A stretch of DNA of 64,000 nt from Granulicella paludicola (GTDB lineage: Bacteria; Acidobacteriota; Terriglobia; Terriglobales; Acidobacteriaceae), in NCBI RefSeq assembly GCF_025685545.1, contig NZ_JAGSYC010000020.1, positions 1-64,000 on the forward strand, written 5' to 3'. The notes under the pieces are model-generated. The model was given only the letters and a program-made list of their open reading frames with translations. It had not been told where the DNA came from and did not search any database. This document shows, piece after piece, positions 44,985-54,730 of the stretch. Every line of letters starts with the position of its first letter. The first letter of the stretch is position 1. The position numbers and the translations under genes were made by a program.

Positions 44985-47246
44985 TTACCGTCCGCCATCA
45001 CCGGTTGGCGGGGGAGGCGGAGCAGGTGTGACTGTTGCTGCGGCAGGCGTTACGCGCACGGCCATACGCGGGAAGGTGAAGCTGCCGCCAGCGTCGTCGA
45101 TCACATTTACCTGGCAGATGTAGGTGCCCGGCTTCAGCTGCGTCAGCGGCACATCGAACTGGAAGGCAACCGCGCCGCGCAGAGGATCGTTCAAGGCATC
45201 CGCTGTCACCAGCGGCGTCTCGTACACCTTCGTGCCGCCGTTGAGGAATTCGATGCTGGTGAGCACGTGCACCGGACCATTCTCGCGGCGAGTTAGACCG
45301 GGCGAGGCGGACGGCGTCGCCGCGCCTTTCTGGCTTGTCGGATCATAGACCTCGTACAGGAAGTAGAGATGCTGGTCCTGGCGGAAGACGTGCGCGACGT
45401 TCGGCACCCACTCAAGACCATCGCGGACAAGCGGACTCGGCTCAGCTCCCTTGGTGGGCTTGGTGGTGTTCGGCACACGCTGGCTCGCGAGCACGACGGA
45501 GCTCAGCTTGAGCGGCACCTTCTTCAGATCGGGCACCTGGATGTCCGTTTCGAAGCTACCCATGTTGCCCGTCTGGTTTTCGCGCACCACGAACTTCAGG
45601 TGATACTTGCCCGGCGCCAGCGTAAAGCCGGTCGAGTACTGGATGTTCTTGCGCTGCACCTGCTGCGAAGCGTCGAGCGCGAGCTTGATTGTGTCGCGCA
45701 CGTTGCCGACGGTGATGCTCTGCGACTCGGCATTCGGCCCGGTGACCTTTGCATCGACGACGACCTTCTTCACCTGACCGATGATGTCGAGCGTGGCCTT
45801 GTCCTTCTCCTGGCCGCGGGCGCTATCCCCGTTCTTCACAAACGGAATCTGCGAACCGGGTACAAGCAGGCTGACAGGGATGTAGAACAGGTTCTCCGTC
45901 TGGCGGAAGTAGAGTGCCTGCAGGTACAGAGCGACATCGGTGGCGGGCAGATCGCTGCGCATCTGCTCGGTCAGTGCCAGCTCGCGGTCCTCTGTCTTCT
46001 GGTGAGTGAAGTCCGCAGGCGCATAGTAGCCGGGTCGGAACTCGAGCTTCACGTCGGGCCGGTTCACCTTCACGGTCAGGTGACGATAGGTCCCGTCCTT
46101 GCGCTGGTTCGTCGAGTGGAATCCGAGGATGTAATAGGCCTCGGTATCGTGCTGCACCTGCTGGAATGCAGGCGCGAAGTCGTTGGAGTCGCCGAAGAAC
46201 TTGCCGCCTGTGTCCGCTGCCAGTGTGCCAAGCGTCTCCTGCGAGCTGAAGTTCGCGGCAAGCTGCGCTGTTGCTGCTCCACCGCTGTAGGCCGAGTTGC
46301 CGCGGAGGCTGCCTTTGCTGGCATCGCCTACGGGAGGCAACGCCTGCAAGCCGCGCGTGTCCACGCTGTAGATCGCCATGTTGGCCTTCGCTGCTTCGTT
46401 GGTCGCGGCTCGCAGGCTCGCCTGGTTTTCAATGCCGTTGCGCGTCAGGCCGCCGGAGAAGTACATCATCGACTTGCGCTGGTCCACGCGTTCCAGGCTC
46501 TTGGCAATTGCGCGGATGGCGAACAGTTCGCGGTCCGTATTGAGGCTGTTGAACTCGGTGTCGTCCGCCGCGAAGGCGGAGGTGTCATCGCTGGTGCCGT
46601 CGGTCGAGCCGGTGGTGCCGTTCGCGAAACCTGTTTCGTCGCTGCCGTCGTACTTGGCGACGGCGCGGAGTAGTGCGGCCTTGTCCGACGTGAAGTCCTG
46701 GTCCATGCTGAGACCAGTGGACATACTCACCATGGCAACGAGATCGGCGGGCGCCATCTGCTTGTTGATGTAGTTCTTCGCCGCGTCGACGGAGCGGTCG
46801 ATGTCCTCATCCTGCATGGAGCTGAGGTCGAAAAACATGACGATGAGCCGGTGGTCGCGCAGTTGCTGCGTGTTCGCCGCGAAGTTATGCTCCAGTAGGT
46901 CCGCGATGCTGGCTTTGCCGCCTGCGGTTCTGCCTTCATTCAGCACAGCGGCATCGTCGACGGTCTGGTAGTCGAAGCTGGCGATCTTCTGCGGGGTTTT
47001 GTCTTCGATGATAGTGAAGTCGCTGGCTTTGAGGCCCTTCACGACGGCGCCGGTCTTCTTATCGCGCGCCACTACGTTGGTCAGCACGATGTTGGTGTCG
47101 ACCTTCAACGTGTAGGTGCCTGCGCCGTTCTGCTGTGCATCCTGCGCGGCCAGCATCATCGGGTTCAACGCTCCCAGCGTGCCCACCATCATTGCCGCTA
47201 CCATCCGCTGCATACGTACTCCGCTCATGGTTGTGCCTGGGGTCAT
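44985..47246 (-). CDS. Large exported VWFA-related protein (acidobacterial type)
   Basis: A 753-residue protein: signal region (MVAAMMVGTLGALNPMMLAA), a domain with VVKGLKASDFTIIEDKTPQK, then the acidobacterial VWFA-related domain (about 105-370) with a partial MIDAS (FFDLSSMQDEDI). A long C-terminal region of beta-rich segments ends in a Pro/Thr-rich tail. ATG 47246 was chosen because it lies 2 nt after the receptor stop, so translation is likely coupled; the frame runs open upstream only as a shadow of the receptor gene. A later in-frame ATG at 47228 is possible. It probably acts at the cell surface with the neighbouring receptor. Confidence 0.83.
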   Translation of the reverse strand: MTPGTTMSGVRMQRMVAAMMVGTLGALNPMMLAAQDAQQNGAGTYTLKVDTNIVLTNVVARDKKTGAVVKGLKASDFTIIEDKTPQKIASFDYQTVDDAAVLNEGRTAGGKASIADLLEHNFAANTQQLRDHRLIVMFFDLSSMQDEDIDRSVDAAKNYINKQMAPADLVAMVSMSTGLSMDQDFTSDKAALLRAVAKYDGSDETGFANGTTGSTDGTSDDTSAFAADDTEFNSLNTDRELFAIRAIAKSLERVDQRKSMMYFSGGLTRNGIENQASLRAATNEAAKANMAIYSVDTRGLQALPPVGDASKGSLRGNSAYSGGAATAQLAANFSSQETLGTLAADTGGKFFGDSNDFAPAFQQVQHDTEAYYILGFHSTNQRKDGTYRHLTVKVNRPDVKLEFRPGYYAPADFTHQKTEDRELALTEQMRSDLPATDVALYLQALYFRQTENLFYIPVSLLVPGSQIPFVKNGDSARGQEKDKATLDIIGQVKKVVVDAKVTGPNAESQSITVGNVRDTIKLALDASQQVQRKNIQYSTGFTLAPGKYHLKFVVRENQTGNMGSFETDIQVPDLKKVPLKLSSVVLASQRVPNTTKPTKGAEPSPLVRDGLEWVPNVAHVFRQDQHLYFLYEVYDPTSQKGAATPSASPGLTRRENGPVHVLTSIEFLNGGTKVYETPLVTADALNDPLRGAVAFQFDVPLTQLKPGTYICQVNVIDDAGGSFTFPRMAVRVTPAAATVTPAPPPPPTGDGGR

Positions 47247-47248
47247 GG

Positions 47249-50200
47249 CTAGAACCTGTACCTTGCCTGATATTGAATGGCGCGCATATTCGCTGCGCTC
47301 TGCACCTGCCCGAAGGTTCCCGAATACAGATTCGTGGTGATGCCGCTGTATTGCACCGTGTTGAAGACGTTCGATGCCGTCACGCGAGTCTCCAGCGAGT
47401 TCGTTCCCTTGAACTGGATCGTGCGCGAAAGCGAAGCTGTGACTGAAACTGTGCCGGGGCCTTCGATTGAGTCCACCGCTGCCGTGCCGTAGCCAGTGGG
47501 TACGGTGAACGCCGATGTGTTGAAGAACCTTCCAACGGAGCCCGGACCGACGCTGGACATGGTGTAATCGCGGTTCGGGCGCTGTGTGAAGGTGTTGCCT
47601 GAGTTTGCCTGCTCGGTGCCGGAGTAGGTTGGCGTAAGGTACGTACCGGAGGCGAAGGTGAAGTTGCCGCTGACGTTGAAGCTGTCCAGCACCTTGGCCA
47701 CCACGCCGCCTTTGTTCAGGAACATGCGGTTCGGTCCGAAAGGTAACTCGGCGACCCAATTGCCGGTGACGCTGTGACGCACATCGAGGCTCGAGTTTCC
47801 TTCTTCGCCGCGGAGGTTGTAGAAGTTCTGCATTGGCGTGCGAGCTGCTCCGTTGCCCACGGCAGACGCGTCGTCGATAGCATGGCCATAGGTGTAGGTC
47901 GCGCCGACAGCGATGCCTTTCTGCTGACGCTTCTGCAGGCTCACGACAAGCTGGTTCGAGTGCAGCGTTGCGCCGGAGGTCTCATAGTCGAACGGAGCGA
48001 CGCCCGGTACTGTCGAACCAGCGGTCGTGCCGTTCGGTGTGCCGTAGATGTCCAGACCTGAAGCTTTCGTTCCGTTGTAGCCGATGTTGAAGACGGTCTG
48101 CAGCGGCAGCGTCTTCTGGATGTTCAGGTTGTACACCTGCGTCATGCCGAGTCGGTAGTTTGGGTCGACGGCGTAGTTGTTCGTGATCGCGTACAGCGAG
48201 GAGCAGCCGAAGCCGTTCGCCAGTGTCATGTTCGCCCGGGTTGCTGTAGTGGTCGTCGTGCAGCCGGAGGTCAACGTGTTCGTCTGCGTCACCGCAAACG
48301 GAGTCTGGTGAGACAGTGACTGCGCGAAGCTCACAAAGGCGCCGGTGTTGTAGTTAATGCCATAACCGCCGCGCACCACGACATCCTTGAACAGCTTGAT
48401 CTTCTGGTTCGGCCGGTAGGCGAAGCCGAAGCGCGGTGCGAACATGGCGCGATCGGGGTTTACGAGGCTTCCTGTTCCTGCACTGCAATTCACCGTGCCT
48501 GCCGCGCTGGTGTAGCTGATCGCCACCGGTGAGACGCAGCCAATGCCCGAGGTCGCGGGCGTGGTGCGACTGATGCCGGTAAGGTTGACCAGCCGGTTGT
48601 TCTTCTCTGTGTAGGGGCCGAAGTACTCGTACCGTATGCCGTAGTTCAGCGTCAGATTGGACGCCACACGGAAGTCATCCTGCGCGTACCAGTCATAAAC
48701 GTTTTCGCGGAGGTAGTCCTTGTAGAGTCCAGCCTGAATCGAGGTGGTCTGCGGCAGGCCGAGCAGGAAGTCGGCGAAGCCTGAGCCTGTGGCACCCTGG
48801 TCGTTGTTGGCCTGATCGGTTGGCGACTCGGTCGCATAGCCGGTGAAGTCATAAGAACCCAGGGGATTGTTGCCGCCGATCTGATCGTTATGAACGCGGC
48901 GGAGGTCAAAGCCGATGCGGATGTTGTGCTTCTTCTTTCTCCACGCCACGAAGTCGGTGAAGCTGATGGTCTGGTTGATCGTCTGGCTGGGCGTCTGGTT
49001 GCTCAATCCGGTGAACTTGCCGAAGCTGAAGCTCGCGAGGCCATTGTAGAAACGCGGATCGGCGAAGCCGCCGCCCATGTTGGGCACATTGAGGCCGATG
49101 GTCGCGGAAGGATTGTTGGCCGTATCCGTGAAGTAGTTGCGGGTCTTTGCGTCCAGCCGGTTCCACGTGATGCTGGCGTTGTTCGATAGACGTCCGTAGC
49201 CGAGGGTGTAGCCGACGTTCAGCGCGTTGCCATCGCTCTGCGTCGCACCCCCGAGAGGCAGAAAGATCTGGCGCTGGTCGGCCGCGGCATGCTGGTAGTT
49301 GTACGAGATGTTGATGTTCTGATGGATCTGCGGCTTCACGTTCTGGTTCTGTCCGCGCTGCCGTGTTCCACCGCCAGCACCTCCGCCGAAGCGACCAAAC
49401 GGGGTGTTTGTCGCGCTTCCCAGCGTACGTACGTAGCGGCTGTTGATAGCGACGGTGTTGTTGCCCGCGTTGGTGACGGTCTGATAGTTGTCGCCGTTCG
49501 TGACGTTCGGGGTGATGTTGGGCAGAGGATAATAGCCGGTGTTCAACAGGTTCAACGCCTGCTGCGAGATGGGCACTGTGGCGTTCGCGAGATTGTTGCC
49601 CGGGATGGGATTGCCGGTCGTCGGGTCGTACAGCACAATCGGAACGCCTCTCAGCGTGGCGCCGGAAAAGTTGCCCGCTCTCTCTGCTGCGGTCGGTACA
49701 AGACCGTCATAGAGCGACGCGGTCAGCGTCTTTTTGCCGGTCAGGTTGATGAAGACGAATTGCTTCGTATTTGGCTTCGTCAGACCCGGGATATAGGGCG
49801 ACATACCCAGCGTGAGCCCGTAGTTGTTCTGATAGCCGTCAGGCTGCGTTGTCGGTTGTAAGGTCGGGGACCATTGAGCCGAGTTCAGGGCGTTGTTTGC
49901 GCCCTGGTAGAAGATGCTGCCATGCGGCTGTGCGGGGTTCAGGTTGCGGAAGGCACCTCCACCGAAGCCACCGCCACCGCCACGACCTCCGCCCCCGCGA
50001 CCGCCGCCTCCACCGCCAGGACCGCCGCCGAATCCACCACCACCCATCATGCCGCCCAGCATGCCGACGATGGCGTTGGTTGGATCGCCACCCTGCGGAA
50101 TCAAGCCGCTGGCGCGTCCCTGTGCGACGGCATCTTCCACGCGATTGCGCAGGTCTTCTTCGCTTATGCCTGCGAGGCCATTCATCTGCGACTGCGCCCC

Positions 50201-50845
50201 ACCACTCACAGCGATGGAGTCACTTGTCGCATCCGCAGAATCGCCCAATCCACCGAGCGCGGGTAGCGTGGTGCCGGTGTTGCCTGTGCTGGCGCTCGCG
50301 TCGGTTGCATCGAGGCCTGCGTCGCCGAGGTTCAGGCTCACCGTGCCTCGTCCCATCGCTGCGCCGGTGCGCGTCGTCGCGGTCGCTGTCTGTGCAGCCT
50401 CGGCCGCAGCAGCGCGGCTGGCGAGTTGCAGCCCGAACTCGGCCTTCTTTTCGCTGCCTGCGTCCGCGCTGGTGATGACAACCTCCTGCGTTTCGAGGGC
50501 AAAGCCGGTCAGTTCAGCCTTGATGACATAGCGGCCGTTCTTCGGGATCTTCATGGCATACACGCCGTCGATATCGGTAGCGGTGGTGTACTTCTTCCCG
50601 GTGAGCGTGTTGGTCGCAGTCACGGCGACGCCTGGCAATGGGGTGCCAGCCTTACCTGCGATACCAGCGATGACGGTGCCCTTGATTGTGCCGCCCTGTG
50701 CTGGAGCCGCAGCCGTCACTTGCGCCGGTGTCGTTGCGGTCGTCGGAGCAGCGTTCTGAGCCCGCAGCATCTGCCCACCCAGCACTGCGCTCAGCGCGAA
50801 CATGCCAGCCACTCGCATCTCGAATCGTGTCTTCGTACCTGCCAC
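47249..50845 (-). CDS. TonB-dependent receptor, Oar-like, with Gly/Arg-rich insert
   Basis: A 1198-residue outer-membrane protein: signal peptide ending GQMLRAQ, carboxypeptidase-regulatory-like domain (about 55-130, GTVIAGIAGKAGTPLPGVAV), then a plug-like region interrupted by a Gly/Arg-rich stretch (about 49940-50060), and a barrel ending in Phe (ARYRF). A second low-complexity patch contains TRQRGQNQN. GTG 50845 was chosen because GGAGGA lies 6 nt upstream; ATG 50818 is an alternative. It stands second in the five-gene cluster, followed 2 nt later by the large VWFA gene. No sugar-active enzyme is nearby, so this receptor is more likely part of a surface assembly than of nutrient uptake (inference). 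Confidence 0.85.
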   Translation of the reverse strand: MAGTKTRFEMRVAGMFALSAVLGGQMLRAQNAAPTTATTPAQVTAAAPAQGGTIKGTVIAGIAGKAGTPLPGVAVTATNTLTGKKYTTATDIDGVYAMKIPKNGRYVIKAELTGFALETQEVVITSADAGSEKKAEFGLQLASRAAAAEAAQTATATTRTGAAMGRGTVSLNLGDAGLDATDASASTGNTGTTLPALGGLGDSADATSDSIAVSGGAQSQMNGLAGISEEDLRNRVEDAVAQGRASGLIPQGGDPTNAIVGMLGGMMGGGGFGGGPGGGGGGRGGGGRGGGGGFGGGAFRNLNPAQPHGSIFYQGANNALNSAQWSPTLQPTTQPDGYQNNYGLTLGMSPYIPGLTKPNTKQFVFINLTGKKTLTASLYDGLVPTAAERAGNFSGATLRGVPIVLYDPTTGNPIPGNNLANATVPISQQALNLLNTGYYPLPNITPNVTNGDNYQTVTNAGNNTVAINSRYVRTLGSATNTPFGRFGGGAGGGTRQRGQNQNVKPQIHQNINISYNYQHAAADQRQIFLPLGGATQSDGNALNVGYTLGYGRLSNNASITWNRLDAKTRNYFTDTANNPSATIGLNVPNMGGGFADPRFYNGLASFSFGKFTGLSNQTPSQTINQTISFTDFVAWRKKKHNIRIGFDLRRVHNDQIGGNNPLGSYDFTGYATESPTDQANNDQGATGSGFADFLLGLPQTTSIQAGLYKDYLRENVYDWYAQDDFRVASNLTLNYGIRYEYFGPYTEKNNRLVNLTGISRTTPATSGIGCVSPVAISYTSAAGTVNCSAGTGSLVNPDRAMFAPRFGFAYRPNQKIKLFKDVVVRGGYGINYNTGAFVSFAQSLSHQTPFAVTQTNTLTSGCTTTTTATRANMTLANGFGCSSLYAITNNYAVDPNYRLGMTQVYNLNIQKTLPLQTVFNIGYNGTKASGLDIYGTPNGTTAGSTVPGVAPFDYETSGATLHSNQLVVSLQKRQQKGIAVGATYTYGHAIDDASAVGNGAARTPMQNFYNLRGEEGNSSLDVRHSVTGNWVAELPFGPNRMFLNKGGVVAKVLDSFNVSGNFTFASGTYLTPTYSGTEQANSGNTFTQRPNRDYTMSSVGPGSVGRFFNTSAFTVPTGYGTAAVDSIEGPGTVSVTASLSRTIQFKGTNSLETRVTASNVFNTVQYSGITTNLYSGTFGQVQSAANMRAIQYQARYRF

Positions 50846-50963
50846 CTGCACTCCTCCAACCGCCGCTGAGTTGCAGCGGTCCCATCCCTTACCAAACAAA
50901 TTTGTAGTTCGCGTCGTGTCGCTCGAAGCTCAGTTACAGCGGTTGCGGATCGAGTTTCAGCTT

Positions 50964-51761
50964 CTACTGCTGCGGCGCAGCAAGCGCTTCAGAGCCAGCA
51001 TTGCGGGACCTGCGCTGTCCGGGTGTAGCCACGACGACCTCGGTCGGCACGAAGACGCCGGCCTTCAGCGAGCCTTTGCCGCCGATGTTGTCGCCTACTT
51101 TGATGTCGGCGAGCGTGATGCTTTCAGCTGTCGGTGTCGGCTGACCGGCGTTGTCACCGCCGCGCTGTCGGCCACCACCCATTCCCGCGCCGCCAAACTC
51201 TCCTGCTGCTACGCGACCCCGACGGAAGGAGGTCGCTTCGTCCAGGCCGATCGTCTGGGAGACGCCGTCCGACCGCAGCACCGTGAGCTTGGCGTCGTCC
51301 ATGTCTATGCCTGTGACCTTACCTGCGATGTAGGTTTTGCCGAGGTTGTCCTTCAGTGCCTTCAGTTGTGCCGCGTCCGTCGCCATCACCATGGCCGCAT
51401 GGATCGTCTTGTTCGGCGCATCGAGATTGCCCATGGCCATGACGCCATCGCCAACCTTCAGATCGCCAACTTTGATGACGCCGCCGCCTTCGTTAGGGCG
51501 GCCCTTCATGATGCGGGTATTGTCGGTGGTGACGATCTGCATCGTTCCACCGGTCTCGGTTTTGATCGTGATCGTCGCGCCGGAGACTGCCGTCACTTCG
51601 CCACCTGCACGTTGCATGCCGGCAAACTGTCCGCCCCCGAACTGGCCGCGCTGTCTTGGCGCCCCTGCCCCATCGGACGAAGCGGTGTCCTGGGCCAGAG
51701 CGCGACCCAGCGGAGTTACCAAGACTAAAGACAATCCACACACCAGGGCTTTACGCAGCAT
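50964..51761 (-). CDS. Exported DUF5666-type protein
   Basis: A 265-residue protein with signal peptide MLRKALVCGLSLVLVTPLGR...ALAQ. Repeated small beta-barrel units of the DUF5666 kind follow, e.g. GEVTAVSGATITIKTETGG and GKVTGIDMDDAKLTVLRSDG, each followed by VGDxV/VGDxI turns. Low-complexity stretches PRQRGQFGGGQFAG and GMGGGRQRGGDNAG resemble the patches in the adjacent receptor. ATG 51761 was chosen because AAGGAG lies 11 nt upstream, although the frame is open to 51938. It is the first gene of the minus-strand cluster. The function is unknown. Confidence 0.78.
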   Translation of the reverse strand: MLRKALVCGLSLVLVTPLGRALAQDTASSDGAGAPRQRGQFGGGQFAGMQRAGGEVTAVSGATITIKTETGGTMQIVTTDNTRIMKGRPNEGGGVIKVGDLKVGDGVMAMGNLDAPNKTIHAAMVMATDAAQLKALKDNLGKTYIAGKVTGIDMDDAKLTVLRSDGVSQTIGLDEATSFRRGRVAAGEFGGAGMGGGRQRGGDNAGQPTPTAESITLADIKVGDNIGGKGSLKAGVFVPTEVVVATPGQRRSRNAGSEALAAPQQ

Positions 51762-52144
51762 TGAATACCACTCCTTGCAGGTCACGTCAGCGCCCGCGTC
51801 GAACCTCGTCTGTGACCTGCATACAGAGACGTGTTTCCGCCTCTGAAGACGCACGCAGCGATCAAATATTTGCACCTCTCCTACTGCAGCCTTCTGGCTT
51901 GCCGCCGTTCCATGCCTTTCCAACGGCGGACGCTCCACGCAAAAATTGAATCCCCAGGGCGTCCGAGCGCGTATTATCTGTTGATCGAGTTCACCGAACT
52001 TCGCGATCGGCTGCGCGCATTCCCCATCTCTGATCCGGCCTGCACGGCTGCCGGGTCTCTACTCAGGGCCCAGCTTTCGGCAGGCTGCTTCTGGCAACAA
52101 CTTCTCTTCGCAACGGCATCTAACCTGAGATTGGAGCTCCCTCT
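51762..52144. other. 383-nt divergent intergenic region (DUF5666 cluster / egtB)
   Basis: It contains a hairpin CCGCCGTT/AACGGCGG (51902-51929) and an imperfect palindrome GATCGAGTTC-ACC-GAACTTCGCGATC (51983-52008). A TATTAT at 51972-51977 could be a -10 for egtB, but its nearest -35-like TTGAAT is 20 bp away. TTGGAG about 8 nt before ATG 52145 is the egtB ribosome site. No small gene was found. Confidence 0.35.
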
Positions 52145-53455
52145 ATGCTCACCCAGCAGTCCGCCGCGATCTCGCTGCTCGAACGCTTTCGGGCCGTCCG
52201 CGCCGCGACCACCCGCTTCTGTGGCCCGCTTTCGCCGGAAGACATGATGGTGCAGTCCTGCGCCGAAGCCTCGCCCGTCAAGTGGCACCTCGCACACACA
52301 TCGTGGTTCTTTGAGACCTTCCTTCTGGCTGAGTTCGTCGCCGGCTACCAGGCGTTCGATCCCGACTTCCGCTGGCTCTTCAACAGCTACTACAACTCGC
52401 TGGGCGAGATGCCGGAGAAGAAGCTTCGTGCCAGCTTCTCGCGACCGCCGCTGGACCGCATTCTCGCCTACCGCGCGCATGTGGAGGCAGGCATCGAACG
52501 CCTTCTGCAGCAGACGCCCGAGGATGAAATCCTGCGTCGCGTCGCGCTGGGACTGGAACACGAGCAGCAGCATCTCGAGCTCGCCGCTACTGATATCAAG
52601 CACGCCTTCTTCACTAATCCGTTGCAGCCAGCGTACATCGATGCCAAAGACGGGCCGAGTTCGATGATCGCTCCGCCGGTCGAGTGGCTGCCGTATTCGC
52701 CTGGTTATCCGGTGCGTCCTGGCATTGTCGAGGTGGGCATCTCGCCCAATCCGCGTGCGGTCGACAGCTTTGCTTTTGATAACGAGACGCCGCGCCATCC
52801 GGTCTATGTGGCTCCTTTCCGGCTGGCGTCGCGGGCAGTCACCTGCGCGGAGTACCTCACCTTTATCGAAGAAGGCGGCTATTCGCGTCCCGAGGTCTGG
52901 CTCAGCGAAGGCTGGTCCACGCTGCATGCCGAAGGCTGGCAGGCGCCGCTCTACTGGCGCCGTGATGCGGCAACGAAGTCCGGCTGGTCGATCTACACGC
53001 TCCATGGATGGCGTTCGCTGGGCGAGCTTTCGGAGACGCCTGTCTGTCATCTCAGCTTCTTTGAGGCGGACGCTTATGCTCGCTGGTCCGGTCATCGTCT
53101 GCCTACGGAGTTCGAATGGGAGTTCGTCGCGGCGCAGATGCCGATCCAGGGCAATCTGCTGGAGTCCAATGCGCTGCATCCACGACCTGCTGCGAACGGT
53201 CCGGGCCCACAGCAGATGTTCGGTGATGTGTGGGAGTGGACGCAGTCGCCTTATACGGGTTATCCCGGATATAAGCCGCTGCCTGGAGCGCTGGGAGAGT
53301 ACAACGGCAAGTTCATGAGCTCGCAAATGGTGTTGCGGGGCGGATCGTGTGTCACGCCACAGACCCATATTCGCGCCACTTACAGAAACTTCTTCACCCC
53401 GGCTACGCGGTGGCAGTTCTCGGGACTTCGTTTGGCGCGGGACGGCGCAAGTTAG
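52145..53455 (+). CDS. egtB: Ergothioneine pathway sulfoxide synthase EgtB
   Basis: A 436-residue non-haem iron enzyme that joins hercynine to a cysteine or gamma-glutamylcysteine thiol with oxygen. The N-terminal DinB-like domain provides iron ligands in WHLAHTSWFFE and LEHEQQHLEL. The C-terminal formylglycine-generating-enzyme-like domain shows RLPTEFEWEF, GDVWEWTQSPY and VLRGGSCVTP. Length and order are normal for EgtB. It is followed 64 nt later by egtD. No egtA, egtC or egtE lies in the window, so the last C-S lyase step must be encoded elsewhere or done differently. Confidence 0.94.
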   Translation: MLTQQSAAISLLERFRAVRAATTRFCGPLSPEDMMVQSCAEASPVKWHLAHTSWFFETFLLAEFVAGYQAFDPDFRWLFNSYYNSLGEMPEKKLRASFSRPPLDRILAYRAHVEAGIERLLQQTPEDEILRRVALGLEHEQQHLELAATDIKHAFFTNPLQPAYIDAKDGPSSMIAPPVEWLPYSPGYPVRPGIVEVGISPNPRAVDSFAFDNETPRHPVYVAPFRLASRAVTCAEYLTFIEEGGYSRPEVWLSEGWSTLHAEGWQAPLYWRRDAATKSGWSIYTLHGWRSLGELSETPVCHLSFFEADAYARWSGHRLPTEFEWEFVAAQMPIQGNLLESNALHPRPAANGPGPQQMFGDVWEWTQSPYTGYPGYKPLPGALGEYNGKFMSSQMVLRGGSCVTPQTHIRATYRNFFTPATRWQFSGLRLARDGAS

Positions 53456-53519
53456 CATCCAACGTTGAGTTTGCGTCTTTTGCTGACGAAAGTTGACTCT
53501 AAACCCGCTCGAGGACTCT

Positions 53520-54491
53520 GTGGCTGCTGCTGATATCTCCCTTCAAAATGAAGCTGTGCTGAACGCTGCTCTGACTGGATTGACCGCGCGCGGGCAGAAG
53601 TCGCTTCCGCCGTGGCTGTTCTATGACGAGGCTGGATCGCTGCTGTTCGAGCAGATTACGGCGCTGCCTGAGTATTACCTGACGCGTACGGAGCGCGAGG
53701 TGTTTGTCACGCACGCCGATGAGATAGTGACCGCGCTCGGTGCGGATGTGACGCTCGCGGAACTCGGTGCGGGCTCAGCCGCGAAGACAGGCGTGCTGCT
53801 GCGGGCGGCCACGAAGTTTCAGGATGAGGTGCTGTATCAGCCGATCGACATCAGCCCGAGTGCGTTGGATGAGGCGGCAGCTTCGATCGCTGAGCGGATT
53901 CCGGGTGTGAAGGTAGAGCCGCAGGTTGCGAACTACATCACTGAACGTTATGACATTGCGCGGCCGAAGGGACAGAAGGTGCTGGCGCTGTATATCGGGT
54001 CGAGCATTGGGAATTTCTCGCCGAGCGAAGCTGTGCAGATTCTGTCGAACCTGCGCCAGCATTTGCAGGTAGGCGATGCGCTGCTGTTAGGAACTGACCT
54101 TTCGCCGAGTGTGGAGAAGTCTGTGGATACGCTGTTGGCAGCTTATGACGATGCGGCTGGTGTGACTGCGGCGTTCAACCTGAATGTGCTGGCTCGGTTG
54201 AACTGCGAGTTGGGTGCTGACTTTGATGTGGCTGCGTTTGCTCATCGCGCGCGCTGGAATCAAGGCTGCAGCCGCATTGAGATGCATCTGGAAAGCCTGA
54301 TTGCGCAGACGGTTCACATTGCGGGAGAGACGATTTCCTTTGCTGCAGGCGAGACGATTCATACGGAGAACAGCCACAAATTCACGGAGGCGTCTTTGCA
54401 GCAGCTGCTGGGGAGCGCTGACTTCAGTGCCAGCAGGACGTTTTTGTCGCCGACGAAGAGCTTTGCGGTGACGCTGGCGGTAGCAGTCTAG
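53520..54491 (+). CDS. egtD: L-histidine N-alpha-methyltransferase EgtD
   Basis: A 323-residue SAM-dependent enzyme that trimethylates histidine to hercynine, the first step of ergothioneine synthesis. The SAM-binding site LAELGAGSAAKTG and the EgtD-typical segments LPEYYLTRTEREV, YIGSSIGNFSPSE and ENSHKFT are visible. GTG 53520 was chosen because GAGGA lies about 5 nt upstream; an in-frame TTG at 53493 is the other option. It is probably co-transcribed with egtB. Its stop lies at the left edge of the dispersed element copy 2. Confidence 0.93.
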   Translation: MAAADISLQNEAVLNAALTGLTARGQKSLPPWLFYDEAGSLLFEQITALPEYYLTRTEREVFVTHADEIVTALGADVTLAELGAGSAAKTGVLLRAATKFQDEVLYQPIDISPSALDEAAASIAERIPGVKVEPQVANYITERYDIARPKGQKVLALYIGSSIGNFSPSEAVQILSNLRQHLQVGDALLLGTDLSPSVEKSVDTLLAAYDDAAGVTAAFNLNVLARLNCELGADFDVAAFAHRARWNQGCSRIEMHLESLIAQTVHIAGETISFAAGETIHTENSHKFTEASLQQLLGSADFSASRTFLSPTKSFAVTLAVAV

Positions 54492-54492
54492 G

Positions 54493-54730
54493 ACCCCTCC
54501 CCCATATTTAAGTAGTCAAAGTATTGAGCGGTCGTGGGTTAGGTCTGACTCTTGGTGATGTGAAGTCTGAAAGTACTGGCTCTAAACAGCAGACCGGCTG
54601 GCGGAAGGGGATGTCCTCCTGGCAGCCGGTCTCTTTTGTTTCTCTATTTCAATTTTATCAGGTTGATAAGGGTAAACATCCAACTCTATTTCGCATGGAA
54701 TGAGGGGTTTAGGAGATTCAGGGCTTGACA
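54493..54730. repeat. Dispersed intergenic element, copy 2 (about 240 bp)
   Basis: This is the partner of 32264-32490. Shared blocks include CCCATATTT, TCAAAGT, GGGTTAGGTCTG, GAAGTCT, the stem AGACCGGCTG/CAGCCGGTCT (54591-54600 with 54623-54632), TCTCTATTTC, CAACTCTATT and GGGCTTGACA. Compared with copy 1 the stem has an A-T to G-C change on both sides, which keeps the pairing. It lies between egtD (plus) and moaC (minus); the right end encodes the last residues and stop of MoaC. Confidence 0.8.

Noticed and set aside
47247-47759. N-terminal extension of the large VWFA gene
   Set aside because: The frame is open upstream only because it shadows the receptor gene. The ATG at 47246 directly follows the receptor stop and a signal-peptide-like region follows it.
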